Part shown: positions 8,488-17,085 of the stretch, piece after piece
How positions within the stretch are numbered: the stretch's first letter is position 1
Layout: each line of letters begins with the position of its first letter
NCBI RefSeq assembly: GCF_027923225.1
Contig: NZ_BSDI01000035.1
Coordinates: forward strand, 1-64,000
DNA length: 64,000 bases
From: Phytohabitans aurantiacus
GTDB taxonomy: Bacteria; Actinomycetota; Actinomycetes; Mycobacteriales; Micromonosporaceae
Direction of reading: 5' to 3'
The notes under the pieces: model-generated
Seen by the model: only the letters and a program-made list of their open reading frames with translations
Told to the model about the DNA's origin: nothing
The model's database searches: none
Position numbers and translations under genes: made by a program

Positions 8488-9837
8488 CACTGAGGTGGGG
8501 ACCGGGGCCGGCACGGGCTGAGCGATGTCGTCGCCCTCGCGGCGGGCCCAACGGCCTGCCACGACCGCGTACCAGGCGCCCAGGGCTGCCATCCCGATCG
8601 CGACGGCCACCACCGATACCGGCGAGTGGCCGTCGGCGGGCAGCGTGAGCGCCCCGATGAACATGCCGGCCACGTACGTCAGGTTGAACGTGGTGTCGTT
8701 GACCGCGAACACCCGGCCCCGGTAGTCGTCCTCGCACTCGTGCTGGATCGCCGTGTCCACCACGATCTTCATGCCCTGCGACGCGATGTTGACGAAGTAG
8801 ACCGCCACGACGAGCAGCGCCTCGGTGAACGGCAGCGCGAACGCCAGCAGCGCGACCGCCAGGCCGAGCAGCAGCACGCTGACCCACCGCCAGCCGCCGA
8901 TCCGGCGGGTGACCGGCGGCGTGACCAGCGCGGCGGTGACCACGCCCGCGCTCGCGGCGCCGACCACGAAGATCAGGCCGGTGATCGAGTCCTGTACGTC
9001 GTTGTCGGTGACGAAGTAGTTGCGGTGCAGCAGGAGCATCGCGAGCGTGAGGACCCCGAAGAGCACCCGGAACCCCGCCTTGGCGGCCATGGCGTACGCG
9101 GCGCCGCGGCGGCTGGCGAGGTGCCGCAGGCCGTCGCCCATCCCCCGGGCCACCTCGGCCAGTGCCGACCCCATCGAGGCTTTGCACTCGTGCTCGACAT
9201 GGTCGGGACCGAGCTCGTCGACCCGGAACGAGCGCCGCGCGAGTAAGGCCGAGGCGACGTATCCGATGGGCGCGACGGCCGCGAGCACCGCGTACCCGCC
9301 GTCGCCGACCGAGACCATGGAGTGGACCAGGAGCGCGGCCAGACCGAGCCCGGACGAGAAGCAGATCGAGCCGAGCGTGCCCGCGAGCGAGTTGGCCGTG
9401 ACCAGCCGGCGGTCCTCGACCACGTGCGGGACGGCAGCGGACAACCCGGACAGAAGGAACCTGTTCAACCCCATGATCGCGAACGCGCAGACGATGAAGC
9501 CGATGCCCTCGCCGCCGGCATTGATCAACAGTGCCGTGGGGATGACCAGCGCGGCACGAAGCAGGTTGGTGCGGACGACGACCTGGCGGCGGCTCCACCG
9601 GTCGAGGAAGACGCCCACGTAGGGGCCGATCAACGAGTACGGCGCCACGAGCAGCGCCGTGCCGATCGCGATGCTGATCGCGCTGGTATGCCGGTCGGGG
9701 TTGAACAGCACGCTGCCGGCGAGCGCGGCCTGAAACAGCCCATCGGCAAACTGGCTGCTCAGGCGCACGCCGAGCAGCCGCCGGAACCCACGCACCGCGA
9801 GTACCGCGCGCAGGTTGTGTGTGTCCCGGGACGCCAT
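8485..9837 (-). CDS. MFS transporter
   Basis: 450 aa from the ATG at 9837. A TTG at 9888 would add 17 polar residues and is less likely. The protein is almost entirely hydrophobic helices, consistent with 12 membrane segments, with the cytoplasmic loop motif DRWSRRQVVVRTN after the second or third helix and a basic loop (LLARRSFRV) mid-protein. It belongs to the major facilitator superfamily, in the MFS_3/EntS-like group of putative drug or siderophore exporters. Substrate unknown. It is convergent with the MarR gene, which may regulate it. Confidence 0.85.
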   Translation of the reverse strand: MASRDTHNLRAVLAVRGFRRLLGVRLSSQFADGLFQAALAGSVLFNPDRHTSAISIAIGTALLVAPYSLIGPYVGVFLDRWSRRQVVVRTNLLRAALVIPTALLINAGGEGIGFIVCAFAIMGLNRFLLSGLSAAVPHVVEDRRLVTANSLAGTLGSICFSSGLGLAALLVHSMVSVGDGGYAVLAAVAPIGYVASALLARRSFRVDELGPDHVEHECKASMGSALAEVARGMGDGLRHLASRRGAAYAMAAKAGFRVLFGVLTLAMLLLHRNYFVTDNDVQDSITGLIFVVGAASAGVVTAALVTPPVTRRIGGWRWVSVLLLGLAVALLAFALPFTEALLVVAVYFVNIASQGMKIVVDTAIQHECEDDYRGRVFAVNDTTFNLTYVAGMFIGALTLPADGHSPVSVVAVAIGMAALGAWYAVVAGRWARREGDDIAQPVPAPVPTSV

Positions 9838-9930
9838 GACGGTCAAGCGTAGGCGGGCTCTCCGGGAACCCGATACATTTGTCGCCAATCTAGTGGCTTA
9901 TCCATTTTGCGGCACGCTCACAGCTGACGG

Positions 9931-10392
9931 CTAGGCGGTGATCCACTCGGTCGCGATACGCCCGCCTCGCAGCGTGCACTCGATCCGGATCGGCCCCCGC
10001 CGCCGCGCCGGAAAGGCGAAACATCCCACTTCGTCCGCCGTGGTGGTCTCCGCGTCGGACCCGGACGCCGTCACCAGCCGCACCTCCCCCGGCTCGGGCG
10101 GCACGAGCTGCCCCTCGATGCCGGCCTCGCTGACCTCGATCTCGACGTTGACCGGCCCCCGCCCGAAGACGAGCGTGCGGGGCGTGCCGTGCACGGAGCC
10201 GCGCACGAGCATGCTCTGGTCAAGGTCGGAGTCGTAGAGCAGCGAAGCCAGCTCGACGTCGGCGTCGGCATTTCGCCACCGGAACGCCGCCCGCGCAGCC
10301 GTCATGACCTGTTGTTCCTCCGGGTGAGGAAGCAGCGCCTCCCGGAGGGCACGCAGAAGCTCGTCGTCGTCATTCCAGTTCCGCGAGGGCAT
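9931..10392 (-). CDS. Hypothetical partner protein of the sigma factor
   Basis: 153 aa, soluble. The start ATG at 10392 has AGGAGG eight bases upstream. It overlaps the sigma factor gene by 23 bases, so it is translated with it. The N-terminal 55 residues are helical (WNDDDELLRALREALLPHPEE, then AARAAFRWRNADAD); the rest is beta-rich and carboxypeptidase-regulatory-like. No catalytic motif is seen. Proteins of this build recur beside sigma factors, S8 proteases and CHAT proteins in actinomycetes. Control of the sigma factor is the natural guess but is not shown. Confidence 0.65.
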   Translation of the reverse strand: MPSRNWNDDDELLRALREALLPHPEEQQVMTAARAAFRWRNADADVELASLLYDSDLDQSMLVRGSVHGTPRTLVFGRGPVNVEIEVSEAGIEGQLVPPEPGEVRLVTASGSDAETTTADEVGCFAFPARRRGPIRIECTLRGGRIATEWITA

Positions 10393-11008
10393 GCCGGCCA
10401 CCTCCTGTCTTCGCGGCCTTCCCGTTCGCCCGGAGGTACGCCTGGACGGCTCGCGTCTCGCGCAACTTTTCGAGCGTGCGGATACGGGTCGGACCGATGC
10501 TGCCGATCGGCATGCCGAGAATCCGGCTGATCTCGGCGTACGGGCACGGCGGGTCGGAGACGAGCAGCGCCAGGAACCGGCGCTGCTCGTCGCTCAACTC
10601 CGCGAGGCCGGCGAGGAGCACCTGGCGCTGCTCGGCCGCCAGCAGGTCTTCGTCGATGTCGTCCGACCCGGAACTGATCTGTGACATGGTCGCCGGGTCG
10701 GTCAACACGCTTCGACTGTTGAGGCGCAAGTGACGCTGGCACTCGTGGCGGGTCGTGGTGGCCAGCCAGCCGGGCAGCGCCGCGGGCTCGCGGATCTTCG
10801 GCAGGTGCTCGATGAGGTGCAACCACACCAACTGGCTGACGTCTTGGGCATCGGTGATCGACAGGCGGAACCGCCGGATGACGGTGGCGACGAGCCCGGC
10901 GTGCCGGCGAACCAGCTCGTTCCAGGCTGTCTCGTCACCGGCGACACTGGCCCGGACGAGCGTGGCCAGGTCGTCGGCCGTCGGACGCCCCACGACATCG
11001 TTTCCCAC
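10370..11008 (-). CDS. RNA polymerase sigma-70 family factor (ECF-like)
   Basis: 212 aa from the GTG at 11008, chosen because GGGAGG lies five bases upstream; longer in-frame starts run into the protease gene. Region 2 covers about residues 10-85 (AWNELVRRHAGLVATVIRRF, then DAQDVSQLVWLHLIEHL). Region 4 covers about 135-190, with a helix-turn-helix (YAEISRILGMPIGSIGPTRIRTLEKL). No anti-sigma factor with a zinc motif is adjacent; the small protein that overlaps its end may play that part. It lies 55 bp downstream of the S8 protease gene and is probably co-transcribed with it. Confidence 0.88.
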   Translation of the reverse strand: MGNDVVGRPTADDLATLVRASVAGDETAWNELVRRHAGLVATVIRRFRLSITDAQDVSQLVWLHLIEHLPKIREPAALPGWLATTTRHECQRHLRLNSRSVLTDPATMSQISSGSDDIDEDLLAAEQRQVLLAGLAELSDEQRRFLALLVSDPPCPYAEISRILGMPIGSIGPTRIRTLEKLRETRAVQAYLRANGKAAKTGGGRHALAELE

Positions 11009-11063
11009 GACATCCTCCCTTCGCCGGAGGACCCGGAGGACCCGGAGGACCAGGCGGACGGCC

Positions 11064-12395
11064 TCAGAGTACGCCTTCGAGGATCTGCATCGCGCTGCCG
11101 AAACCCGAAATGGGCTGCCCCCCGCTGGCGAGCAGAGCGACCGCCTGGCGGGGTGTGGTCCCCGGCGTCTCGCGGCAGATGCGGACGATCGCGCCGGCGA
11201 TCTGCGGTGCGGCGAACGAGGTCCCGCTCCACAAAGCCCACGAGTCATTCCCGAACTCCTCCGGCTCCCGGTCGAACACCGGCGACTCCAGGCCGGTGAC
11301 AAATGTCGATCGGATGCCCTCGGCGACTGTCGAGAACTGGACATCGCCGTGGCTCGACCACTGCGCCGGGGTCAGGTCGGCTTTCAGACCCGCCACCGCC
11401 TCGACGCCGGGAAGCGCTGCCGGCCAGCACGGCGCGTCGTCGCCGAAGTTGCCGGCCGCCGCGACCATGACGACCGCGCCGCCCGAGTCCTGCGTGATGT
11501 ACTGCGCCGCGGCCGCCAGCGCGGGCGGCGGCTCGTCGTCGGTGGTACGCATGCCCAGCGACATGTTGATCACCTGAGCGCCGTCCTCGTACGCCCGCAG
11601 CAGCGCGTCGGCGATCATGTCGTCGGACGCGAAGCCGTCGCTGTCGGCCGCCTTGTAGACCCGCACGTCGGCGCCCGGCGCGACCCGCATGACGATGCCG
11701 CTCACGAACGTGCCGTGCCCGGCCTGGAAGTCCAGGAACCCGTCAGGGCCGGCCGGCAGCACGTCGAGCTGGTCGATGTCGCCCTCGTTGCGCGGTACGC
11801 CATTGAGCCACCCGTCGCCGCGCTGCGCCATCGGGATGCCGGTGTCGATCACCGCCACCCGCGGCCCGGCCTCGCCACTGGGCGCCGAGTACGCCTCGCT
11901 GTGCTGGATCGGCTCTGGTCCGCCGATCCCCTTGCCCACGGCGGCCAGCGTCGCGACGTAGTTGGTCCAGCCCCGCGTGCCCTTGCGGGAGCACTCCTCG
12001 ATCGCGCGCTCCACTGTCGGCAGGAGCGCCGTGCCGTTACGCAGCCGGCAGAGCCCGCCGCGCCGCTCGACCACGTCGTCGAAGCCACGCGACTTCATGA
12101 CGTCGACCAGTGCGCGCGCTTCCACGCTGTCAGAGCGCATCACGATCTCGCCGCGGGCGACCAGGCTCTCCCGGCCCCGTTCTCGCTGGCGTACCTCGAT
12201 CTGCGGAAGATCACGCCGTCCACTGCGGCGTCCACGTAGGATACCCAGCAGCTCAGCCCCCCTCGGCGAGCCAATCGAGTTGAGCTCGGACACCTGACGC
12301 GCGACGATCCGACGCAGCTCTGGCACGCGGTTCCCATAGGATTCCGGATAGTCACCCTTGAAGGCGTACCCAGCAGGACCATTCGTCAAATTCAT
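11064..12395 (-). CDS. S8 (subtilisin-like) serine protease
   Basis: 443 aa from the ATG at 12395. The catalytic triad is visible: Asp184 in VAVIDTG, His227 in GHGTFVSG and Ser393 in SGTSFAAPQ. The oxyanion Asn is probably in AAAGNFGDD. There is no signal peptide; the ~150-residue N-terminal region is polar and charged. This is therefore a cytoplasmic protease, unlike secreted subtilisins. It is transcribed away from the TPR-CHAT gene and toward the sigma factor. The pairing of a cytoplasmic protease, a caspase-like protein and a sigma factor suggests a proteolysis-controlled stress or cell-death module (inference). Confidence 0.88.
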   Translation of the reverse strand: MNLTNGPAGYAFKGDYPESYGNRVPELRRIVARQVSELNSIGSPRGAELLGILRGRRSGRRDLPQIEVRQRERGRESLVARGEIVMRSDSVEARALVDVMKSRGFDDVVERRGGLCRLRNGTALLPTVERAIEECSRKGTRGWTNYVATLAAVGKGIGGPEPIQHSEAYSAPSGEAGPRVAVIDTGIPMAQRGDGWLNGVPRNEGDIDQLDVLPAGPDGFLDFQAGHGTFVSGIVMRVAPGADVRVYKAADSDGFASDDMIADALLRAYEDGAQVINMSLGMRTTDDEPPPALAAAAQYITQDSGGAVVMVAAAGNFGDDAPCWPAALPGVEAVAGLKADLTPAQWSSHGDVQFSTVAEGIRSTFVTGLESPVFDREPEEFGNDSWALWSGTSFAAPQIAGAIVRICRETPGTTPRQAVALLASGGQPISGFGSAMQILEGVL

Positions 12396-12472
12396 GTCAT
12401 CACCCGGCTTCTCTTTACGTGCGACAGCGGAAGTTTGATCCGTTGACCGAAACAGAGACTCCACGAGACCTC

Positions 12473-15082
12473 GTGATACACGCTAAGCGTGTACACGAAG
12501 GCGTTGTAGCGGATCCGCGCAGGTACCACCCTGTCGCGGCGGCTCTGGTCACCCGTATGAGGCGGGCGGGGGCGCCGGAGGCGCTGGCGCTCGCGCTGCG
12601 GGCCTTGGCGTGGGCCGAGCGGGCCAAGCTGGCCGACGCGTCCGCCAAGCGGCTGCTCGACGAGGCGGCCCGGATCGCGCGCCGGCATCGCCTGGATCAC
12701 ACGCTCGCCGACGTGTTGATGAGCCGCGCGGCGGTCAACCAGGAGCTGGGTGCGATGGGTGCCGCGCAGCGCGACCTGGACGCCGCCGGGCCGCTGGTGG
12801 CGCCGGACCGTGAGGTGGAGCTGGCGTTCCAGCGGGCGATCCTGCAGCAGAACATCGGCCGGCTGGGCGACGCGGCGCCGACCTATCGGGAGCTGCTGGC
12901 CCGCGCCGACACCCCGGAGCGCATCAAGGTCATCGCCGGCAACAACCTGGCCATGATCGAGGCGCAGCACGGCCGGCACGGCGAGGCGTTGCGCCGCCTC
13001 GACGACGCCGGACGGCGGGCCGAGGGCGTCGGCCCGGCGCTGGTCGCGATGGTGCTGGAGACGCGGGCGTGGGCGACGGTGCAGTCGGGGCGGCTCGCGG
13101 AGGGGCTGCGGCTGTTCGACGAGGCCGGACGGGCGCACGAGGCCGCCGGGCTGCCGCTGGGCGAGCACTATGTGGAGTACGCGGACGCGCTGATCGACCT
13201 GCGGTTGCTGCCCGAGGCGGGCGCGGCCGCGCGCACCGCCGCTGACGTGTTCCGCCGCAACGGCGTACCGCTGATGGGTGCCGAGGCCGAGCTGCGGGTG
13301 GCCCAGCTGGCGATGCTGGCCGGTAACCCCGAGGAGGCCGAGGAGGCGTCCCAGCACGCCGCCGACAGCTTCGGCCGACAGGGGCGGGGGCTGTGGCGGG
13401 CGCGAGCCGCGCTGGTGTCGGCCGAGGCGCGGCTGCGCACCGGCACCGCGTCGGCTTCCGACCTGCGCGAGGCGCGCCGGGTGGCACGCACGATGGAGAC
13501 CCTGGGCACGTGGGCGGCGGCGGTCGACGCGTACACGGTGGCCGGACGGATCGCCGCGCACCTGGAACGGATTCGCGACGCTGTCGCCGCGCTGCGGCAC
13601 GCGGCCGAACTGGCCCGGCGCAGCCCGGTCCTGGTACGGCTGCGCGGCGCCGTGGCCGCGGCGCTCGCGGCCCGGCTGTCCGGCCGTGACGACGAGGTCC
13701 TCGGGCACTGCCGGCGCGGCCTCGGTGACCTCGCGCGGCACCGGGCCGCGCTGCCGTCCGTCGAGCTGCGGGCGCTGGCCTCCGGGCACGGCGCCGAGCT
13801 GGGCCAGTTCGGCCTCGAAGTGGTGGTCCGGGAGGGCGCGCCCCGGCGGGTGCTGGAGTGGATGGAACGCACCCGCGCCGCCGCGCTGCTGGCGGTCGAG
13901 CCGGCGGGACCGGCGAGCACCGCCGACGTGCAGAACGACCTGGAGGCGCTGCGCGCGGTGAGCGCGGAACTGGAAGCGGCACCCGGGCAGCAGTCCGAAC
14001 GCGGCGGCGCCACACCGCTGGTCGCGCGGCAACTGGCCCTGGAGCACCGCATCCGCCGCGCCACCTGGCACCAGCCCGCACGGGCCGAGAGGTCCGCGGC
14101 CGGGGCCACCGCGGGCCTGCGCGAGCTGCTCGACGGGCGGGTCCTCATCGAGTACGGGTTGCTGGGTGACCGGCTGCTCGCGGTGGTGGTCGAGGCCCGG
14201 CGCAGCCGCATGGTCGAGCTCGGACCGGCCGGCCCGGTCCTCGAACAACTCAAGACGCTGTACTTCGCGCTGCGCCGGCTCACCCAGGACAGGCCACCCC
14301 AGTCCTTGGCCGCCGCCCGCCTGAGCGCCGAATCACGCGTGCGCGGGCTGCGCGGGCTGCTGGTCGAGCCGCTGGGCATCAAGCCAGACGCCGAGCTGGT
14401 CGTCGTACCGGTCGGAGACCTGCACGGCGTGCCCTGGGCGGCCCTGCACGACGGCCCCGTCTCCCTCGCACCCTCGGCACGGTTCTGGACCCGGGCACGG
14501 GAATCCGCCCTGCACCGCCCGCCCGGCGACTCCGTCGTACTCGTGGAAGGCCCGCACCTGAGCGGGGCGACCGCCGAGGTGCAGCGCCTGCACGCGATGT
14601 ACCCGCACGCCACCGTCGTCACCCCGCCGGACAGCACCGCCGAAGCCGTCATCCGCCTGCTCGACGGCGCCGACCTCGTGCACCTGGCCTGCCACGGCCG
14701 GCTGCGCGCCGACAACCCGCTGTTCTCCTCGCTCGTACTGGCCGACGGCCCACTGACCGTGCAGGAGCTCGAGGCCCGCGGCGCCGCACCACACCGGCTC
14801 GTGCTCGCCTCCTGCGAGTCCGGAGCCGACGCCACCTACGCCGGCGACGAGGTACTCGGCTTCGTCAGCGCCCTCCTCGCCCGCGGCACCGCCGGCATCG
14901 TCGCGAGCGTCGCGGCGGTGCCCGACGTGGCGGCGGTCGACCTCATGTGCGGGCTGCACGAGCACCTCAGCAAGGGGCGCACGCTCGCGCACGCCCTGTT
15001 TGAGGCACGGGAGTCCGTCGACCGCACCGACCCCGGCGCGTACGTCAGCTGGTGCACATTCGGCGCACATGGGGCAGCCTGA
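12473..15082 (+). CDS. TPR-CHAT (caspase-like) protease
   Basis: 869 aa from GTG 12473; an in-frame GTG at 12419 would leave only 23 bp to the divergent protease gene. Residues ~1-540 are alpha-helical TPR-like repeats. The C-terminal ~280 residues form a CHAT domain with the His-Cys dyad of clan CD proteases: His741 in HLACHG and Cys781 in LASCESG. CHAT proteins are caspase-like peptidases used in bacterial stress, immunity and conflict systems, for example the TPR-CHAT partner of type III-E CRISPR effectors. No CRISPR array or Cas gene is present here. A 17-bp dyad overlaps its first codons. No terminator is obvious before the promoter of the lyase gene. Confidence 0.87.
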   Translation: MIHAKRVHEGVVADPRRYHPVAAALVTRMRRAGAPEALALALRALAWAERAKLADASAKRLLDEAARIARRHRLDHTLADVLMSRAAVNQELGAMGAAQRDLDAAGPLVAPDREVELAFQRAILQQNIGRLGDAAPTYRELLARADTPERIKVIAGNNLAMIEAQHGRHGEALRRLDDAGRRAEGVGPALVAMVLETRAWATVQSGRLAEGLRLFDEAGRAHEAAGLPLGEHYVEYADALIDLRLLPEAGAAARTAADVFRRNGVPLMGAEAELRVAQLAMLAGNPEEAEEASQHAADSFGRQGRGLWRARAALVSAEARLRTGTASASDLREARRVARTMETLGTWAAAVDAYTVAGRIAAHLERIRDAVAALRHAAELARRSPVLVRLRGAVAAALAARLSGRDDEVLGHCRRGLGDLARHRAALPSVELRALASGHGAELGQFGLEVVVREGAPRRVLEWMERTRAAALLAVEPAGPASTADVQNDLEALRAVSAELEAAPGQQSERGGATPLVARQLALEHRIRRATWHQPARAERSAAGATAGLRELLDGRVLIEYGLLGDRLLAVVVEARRSRMVELGPAGPVLEQLKTLYFALRRLTQDRPPQSLAAARLSAESRVRGLRGLLVEPLGIKPDAELVVVPVGDLHGVPWAALHDGPVSLAPSARFWTRARESALHRPPGDSVVLVEGPHLSGATAEVQRLHAMYPHATVVTPPDSTAEAVIRLLDGADLVHLACHGRLRADNPLFSSLVLADGPLTVQELEARGAAPHRLVLASCESGADATYAGDEVLGFVSALLARGTAGIVASVAAVPDVAAVDLMCGLHEHLSKGRTLAHALFEARESVDRTDPGAYVSWCTFGAHGAA
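12477..12493. promoter_or_regulatory. 17-bp perfect dyad at the protease/CHAT divergent junction
   Basis: TACACGCT-A-AGCGTGTA, two perfect 8-bp arms around one base, lies just inside the proposed start of the CHAT gene and 82 bp upstream of the S8 protease start. Its size and symmetry fit a dimeric repressor operator that could control both divergent genes. Confidence 0.5.
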
Positions 15083-15085
15083 TTA

Positions 15086-15114
15086 TTGACGTAGGTACAT
15101 GTTTCGCTTACTTT
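15086..15114 (+). promoter_or_regulatory. Housekeeping-type promoter for the PL11 lyase
   Basis: TTGACG (15086-15091), a 17-bp spacer and TACTTT (15109-15114) lie 49 bases before the lyase start. This is a near-consensus group-1 sigma promoter. It begins only four bases after the stop codon of the CHAT gene. Confidence 0.6.
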
Positions 15115-15126
15115 AACGGGCACGGC

Positions 15127-15134
15127 AAGCGCTT
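15127..15134. promoter_or_regulatory. LacI-type operator candidate
   Basis: AAGCGCTT forms the centre of a nearly symmetric GCAAGCGCTTTC. This core is typical of LacI-family sugar repressors such as those controlling cellulose or pectin genes in actinomycetes. It lies at about +6 to +13 from the predicted transcription start, where a bound repressor would block the lyase gene. Confidence 0.45.
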
Positions 15135-15162
15135 TCCCATCCTCCCGCTTGGTGGTGGTCCG

Positions 15163-16962
15163 ATGAAACGTCTCAAGCCGATCTTCGTGCTATCGGTAGT
15201 CATCGCCGCGTCGTTAGTGGTCGTGCGGCCCTCCTCCGCGTCCGCTGTCGAGACGCTCGACCGGGGACTCGTGGGCATCCGCTCCGACCGGGGCAACTTC
15301 GTGTCGTGGCGCCTGCTGCCGTCTGATCCCGCCGGCATCGCCTTCAACGTGTACCGGGACGGCGCCAAGGTGAACGCGGCACCGATCACCACCGCCACCA
15401 GCTTCCTCGACGCCGGGGCGCCCGCCACGGCGAAGTACACGGTGCGCTCGGTCGTCGACGGCGCTGAACTGCGCGCGCTGGCCGGCGCCGACGATGTGAT
15501 CACGCCGTTCGCGGCCAGCCAGGACATCCCGCTGCAGATCCCGCCCGGCGGCACCACACCGAGCGGCGAGGCGTACACGTACACCGCGAACGACGCCTCC
15601 GTCGGTGACCTGGACGGCGATGGGCAGTACGAGGTCGTGCTGAAGTGGGACCCGACCAACGCCAAGGACAACTCGCAGTCCGGCTACACGGGCAACGTCT
15701 ACCTCGACGCGTACCGGTTGAACGGCACCCGGCTGTGGCGCATCGACCTCGGGCGCAACATCCGGGCCGGCGCCCACTACACGCAGTTCCAGGTCTTCGA
15801 CTACGACGGCGACGGCCGCGCCGAGGTGGCCGTGAAGACCGCCGACGGCACCCGGTCGGGCACCGGCCAGGTCATCGGCAACGCCAGCGCCGACCACCGC
15901 AACTCGTCCGGGTACGTCCTCGCGGGGCCGGAGTTCCTGTCCGTGTTCCGCGGCACCGACGGCGCCGTCCTCGCCACCGCCGACTACGTGGTCCCGCGCG
16001 GCACCGTCTCATCCTGGGGCGACTCGTACGGCAACCGCGTCGACCGCTTCCTCGCCGGTACGGCCTATGTGGACGGTTCGCGACCCTCCATCATCATGGC
16101 GCGCGGCTACTACACGCGCTCGGTCATCGTCGCGTGGGACTTCCGCAATGGTGCTTTGACGCGACGCTGGACGTTCGACTCCAACTCGTCGACCAACGGC
16201 TCCGCCTGGACCGGCAAGGGAAACCACCAACTGTCCATTGCGGACGTCGACGGCGATGGCCGCGACGAAATCATGTACGGCTCGATGGCCATCGACGACA
16301 ACGGCTGGGGACTGTGGCAGAACAACACCCACCACGGCGACGCGTACCACGTGAGCGACTTCATCCCGACCCGCGCCGGCCTCGAAGTGTTCAAGCCGTC
16401 CGAGTGGACCAGCGAACCGACACACTGGATGGGTGACGCCCGCACCGGCCAGATCATCTGGAGCGCGCCGTCGTGCGGCTGCGACAACGGTCGCGGCGTC
16501 GCCGCCGACATCTGGGCCGGCAACCCCGGCGCGGAGGCGTGGTCGGCGTCCGTCGCGGGCCTGCGCAGCGCCACGAACGGCAACCAGGTCGCCAGCCGCA
16601 AGCCCGGCTCGATCAACTTCGTGATCTGGTGGGACGGCGACGCGCAACGCGAGCTGCTCGACGGCAACCACATCGACAAGTACGGCACCGGGGGCGACAC
16701 CCGGCTGCTGACCGCCTCGGGCGTCTCGTCGAACAACGGCACCAAGTCCACCCCGGCGCTCCAGGCCGACATTCTCGGCGACTGGCGCGAGGAGGTCATC
16801 TGGCGCACGTCCGACAACCGGGCACTGCGCATCTACTCCACCACCGACACCACCAGCATCAGGCGGGTCTCTCTCATGCAGGACCGCCAGTACCGCCTCG
16901 CGGTCGCCTGGCAGAACACCGCCTACAACCAGCCGCCCCACCCGAGTTTCGCCAGCCCGTGA
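15163..16962 (+). CDS. Secreted rhamnogalacturonan lyase (PL11)
   Basis: 599 aa. A Sec signal peptide (basic MKRLK, hydrophobic core, cleavage after SASA near residue 28) shows export. The mature protein has the eight-bladed propeller features of polysaccharide lyase family 11, with repeated Asp-rich calcium motifs (VGDLDGDGQYEVV, FDYDGDGRAEVA, IADVDGDGRDEI). PL11 enzymes cleave rhamnogalacturonan I of pectin by beta-elimination. The ATG is preceded by GGTGGTGG. No extra carbohydrate-binding module is attached. It has its own promoter, a LacI-type operator candidate and a terminator, so it is a single-gene unit. Confidence 0.88.
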   Translation: MKRLKPIFVLSVVIAASLVVVRPSSASAVETLDRGLVGIRSDRGNFVSWRLLPSDPAGIAFNVYRDGAKVNAAPITTATSFLDAGAPATAKYTVRSVVDGAELRALAGADDVITPFAASQDIPLQIPPGGTTPSGEAYTYTANDASVGDLDGDGQYEVVLKWDPTNAKDNSQSGYTGNVYLDAYRLNGTRLWRIDLGRNIRAGAHYTQFQVFDYDGDGRAEVAVKTADGTRSGTGQVIGNASADHRNSSGYVLAGPEFLSVFRGTDGAVLATADYVVPRGTVSSWGDSYGNRVDRFLAGTAYVDGSRPSIIMARGYYTRSVIVAWDFRNGALTRRWTFDSNSSTNGSAWTGKGNHQLSIADVDGDGRDEIMYGSMAIDDNGWGLWQNNTHHGDAYHVSDFIPTRAGLEVFKPSEWTSEPTHWMGDARTGQIIWSAPSCGCDNGRGVAADIWAGNPGAEAWSASVAGLRSATNGNQVASRKPGSINFVIWWDGDAQRELLDGNHIDKYGTGGDTRLLTASGVSSNNGTKSTPALQADILGDWREEVIWRTSDNRALRIYSTTDTTSIRRVSLMQDRQYRLAVAWQNTAYNQPPHPSFASP

Positions 16963-16986
16963 TCGAGGTGTACGGCGGCTGACGTC

Positions 16987-17025
16987 GCGGGCGGGGTGTG
17001 TGGCGCACCTCGCCCGCGGCTTTTC
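16987..17025 (+). terminator. Rho-independent terminator after the lyase
   Basis: A 13-bp inverted repeat with one mismatch (16987-16999 and 17007-17019), followed by GCTTTTC, lies 24 bases after the lyase stop codon. Confidence 0.8.
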
Positions 17026-17085
17026 TGAGCGTTCACTGAGACCATCACGTGGTCGAAGGCGCCGCCCGGGTGTCATGCTTCGGCG

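Noticed and set aside
8485..9888. TTG start at 9888 for the MFS transporter
   Set aside because: It adds a polar leader with no ribosome binding site; ATG at 9837 gives the usual N-terminus.
10370..11344. Longer sigma factor starting inside the protease gene
   Set aside because: GTG at 11008 has an ideal GGGAGG and gives a normal-length sigma factor.
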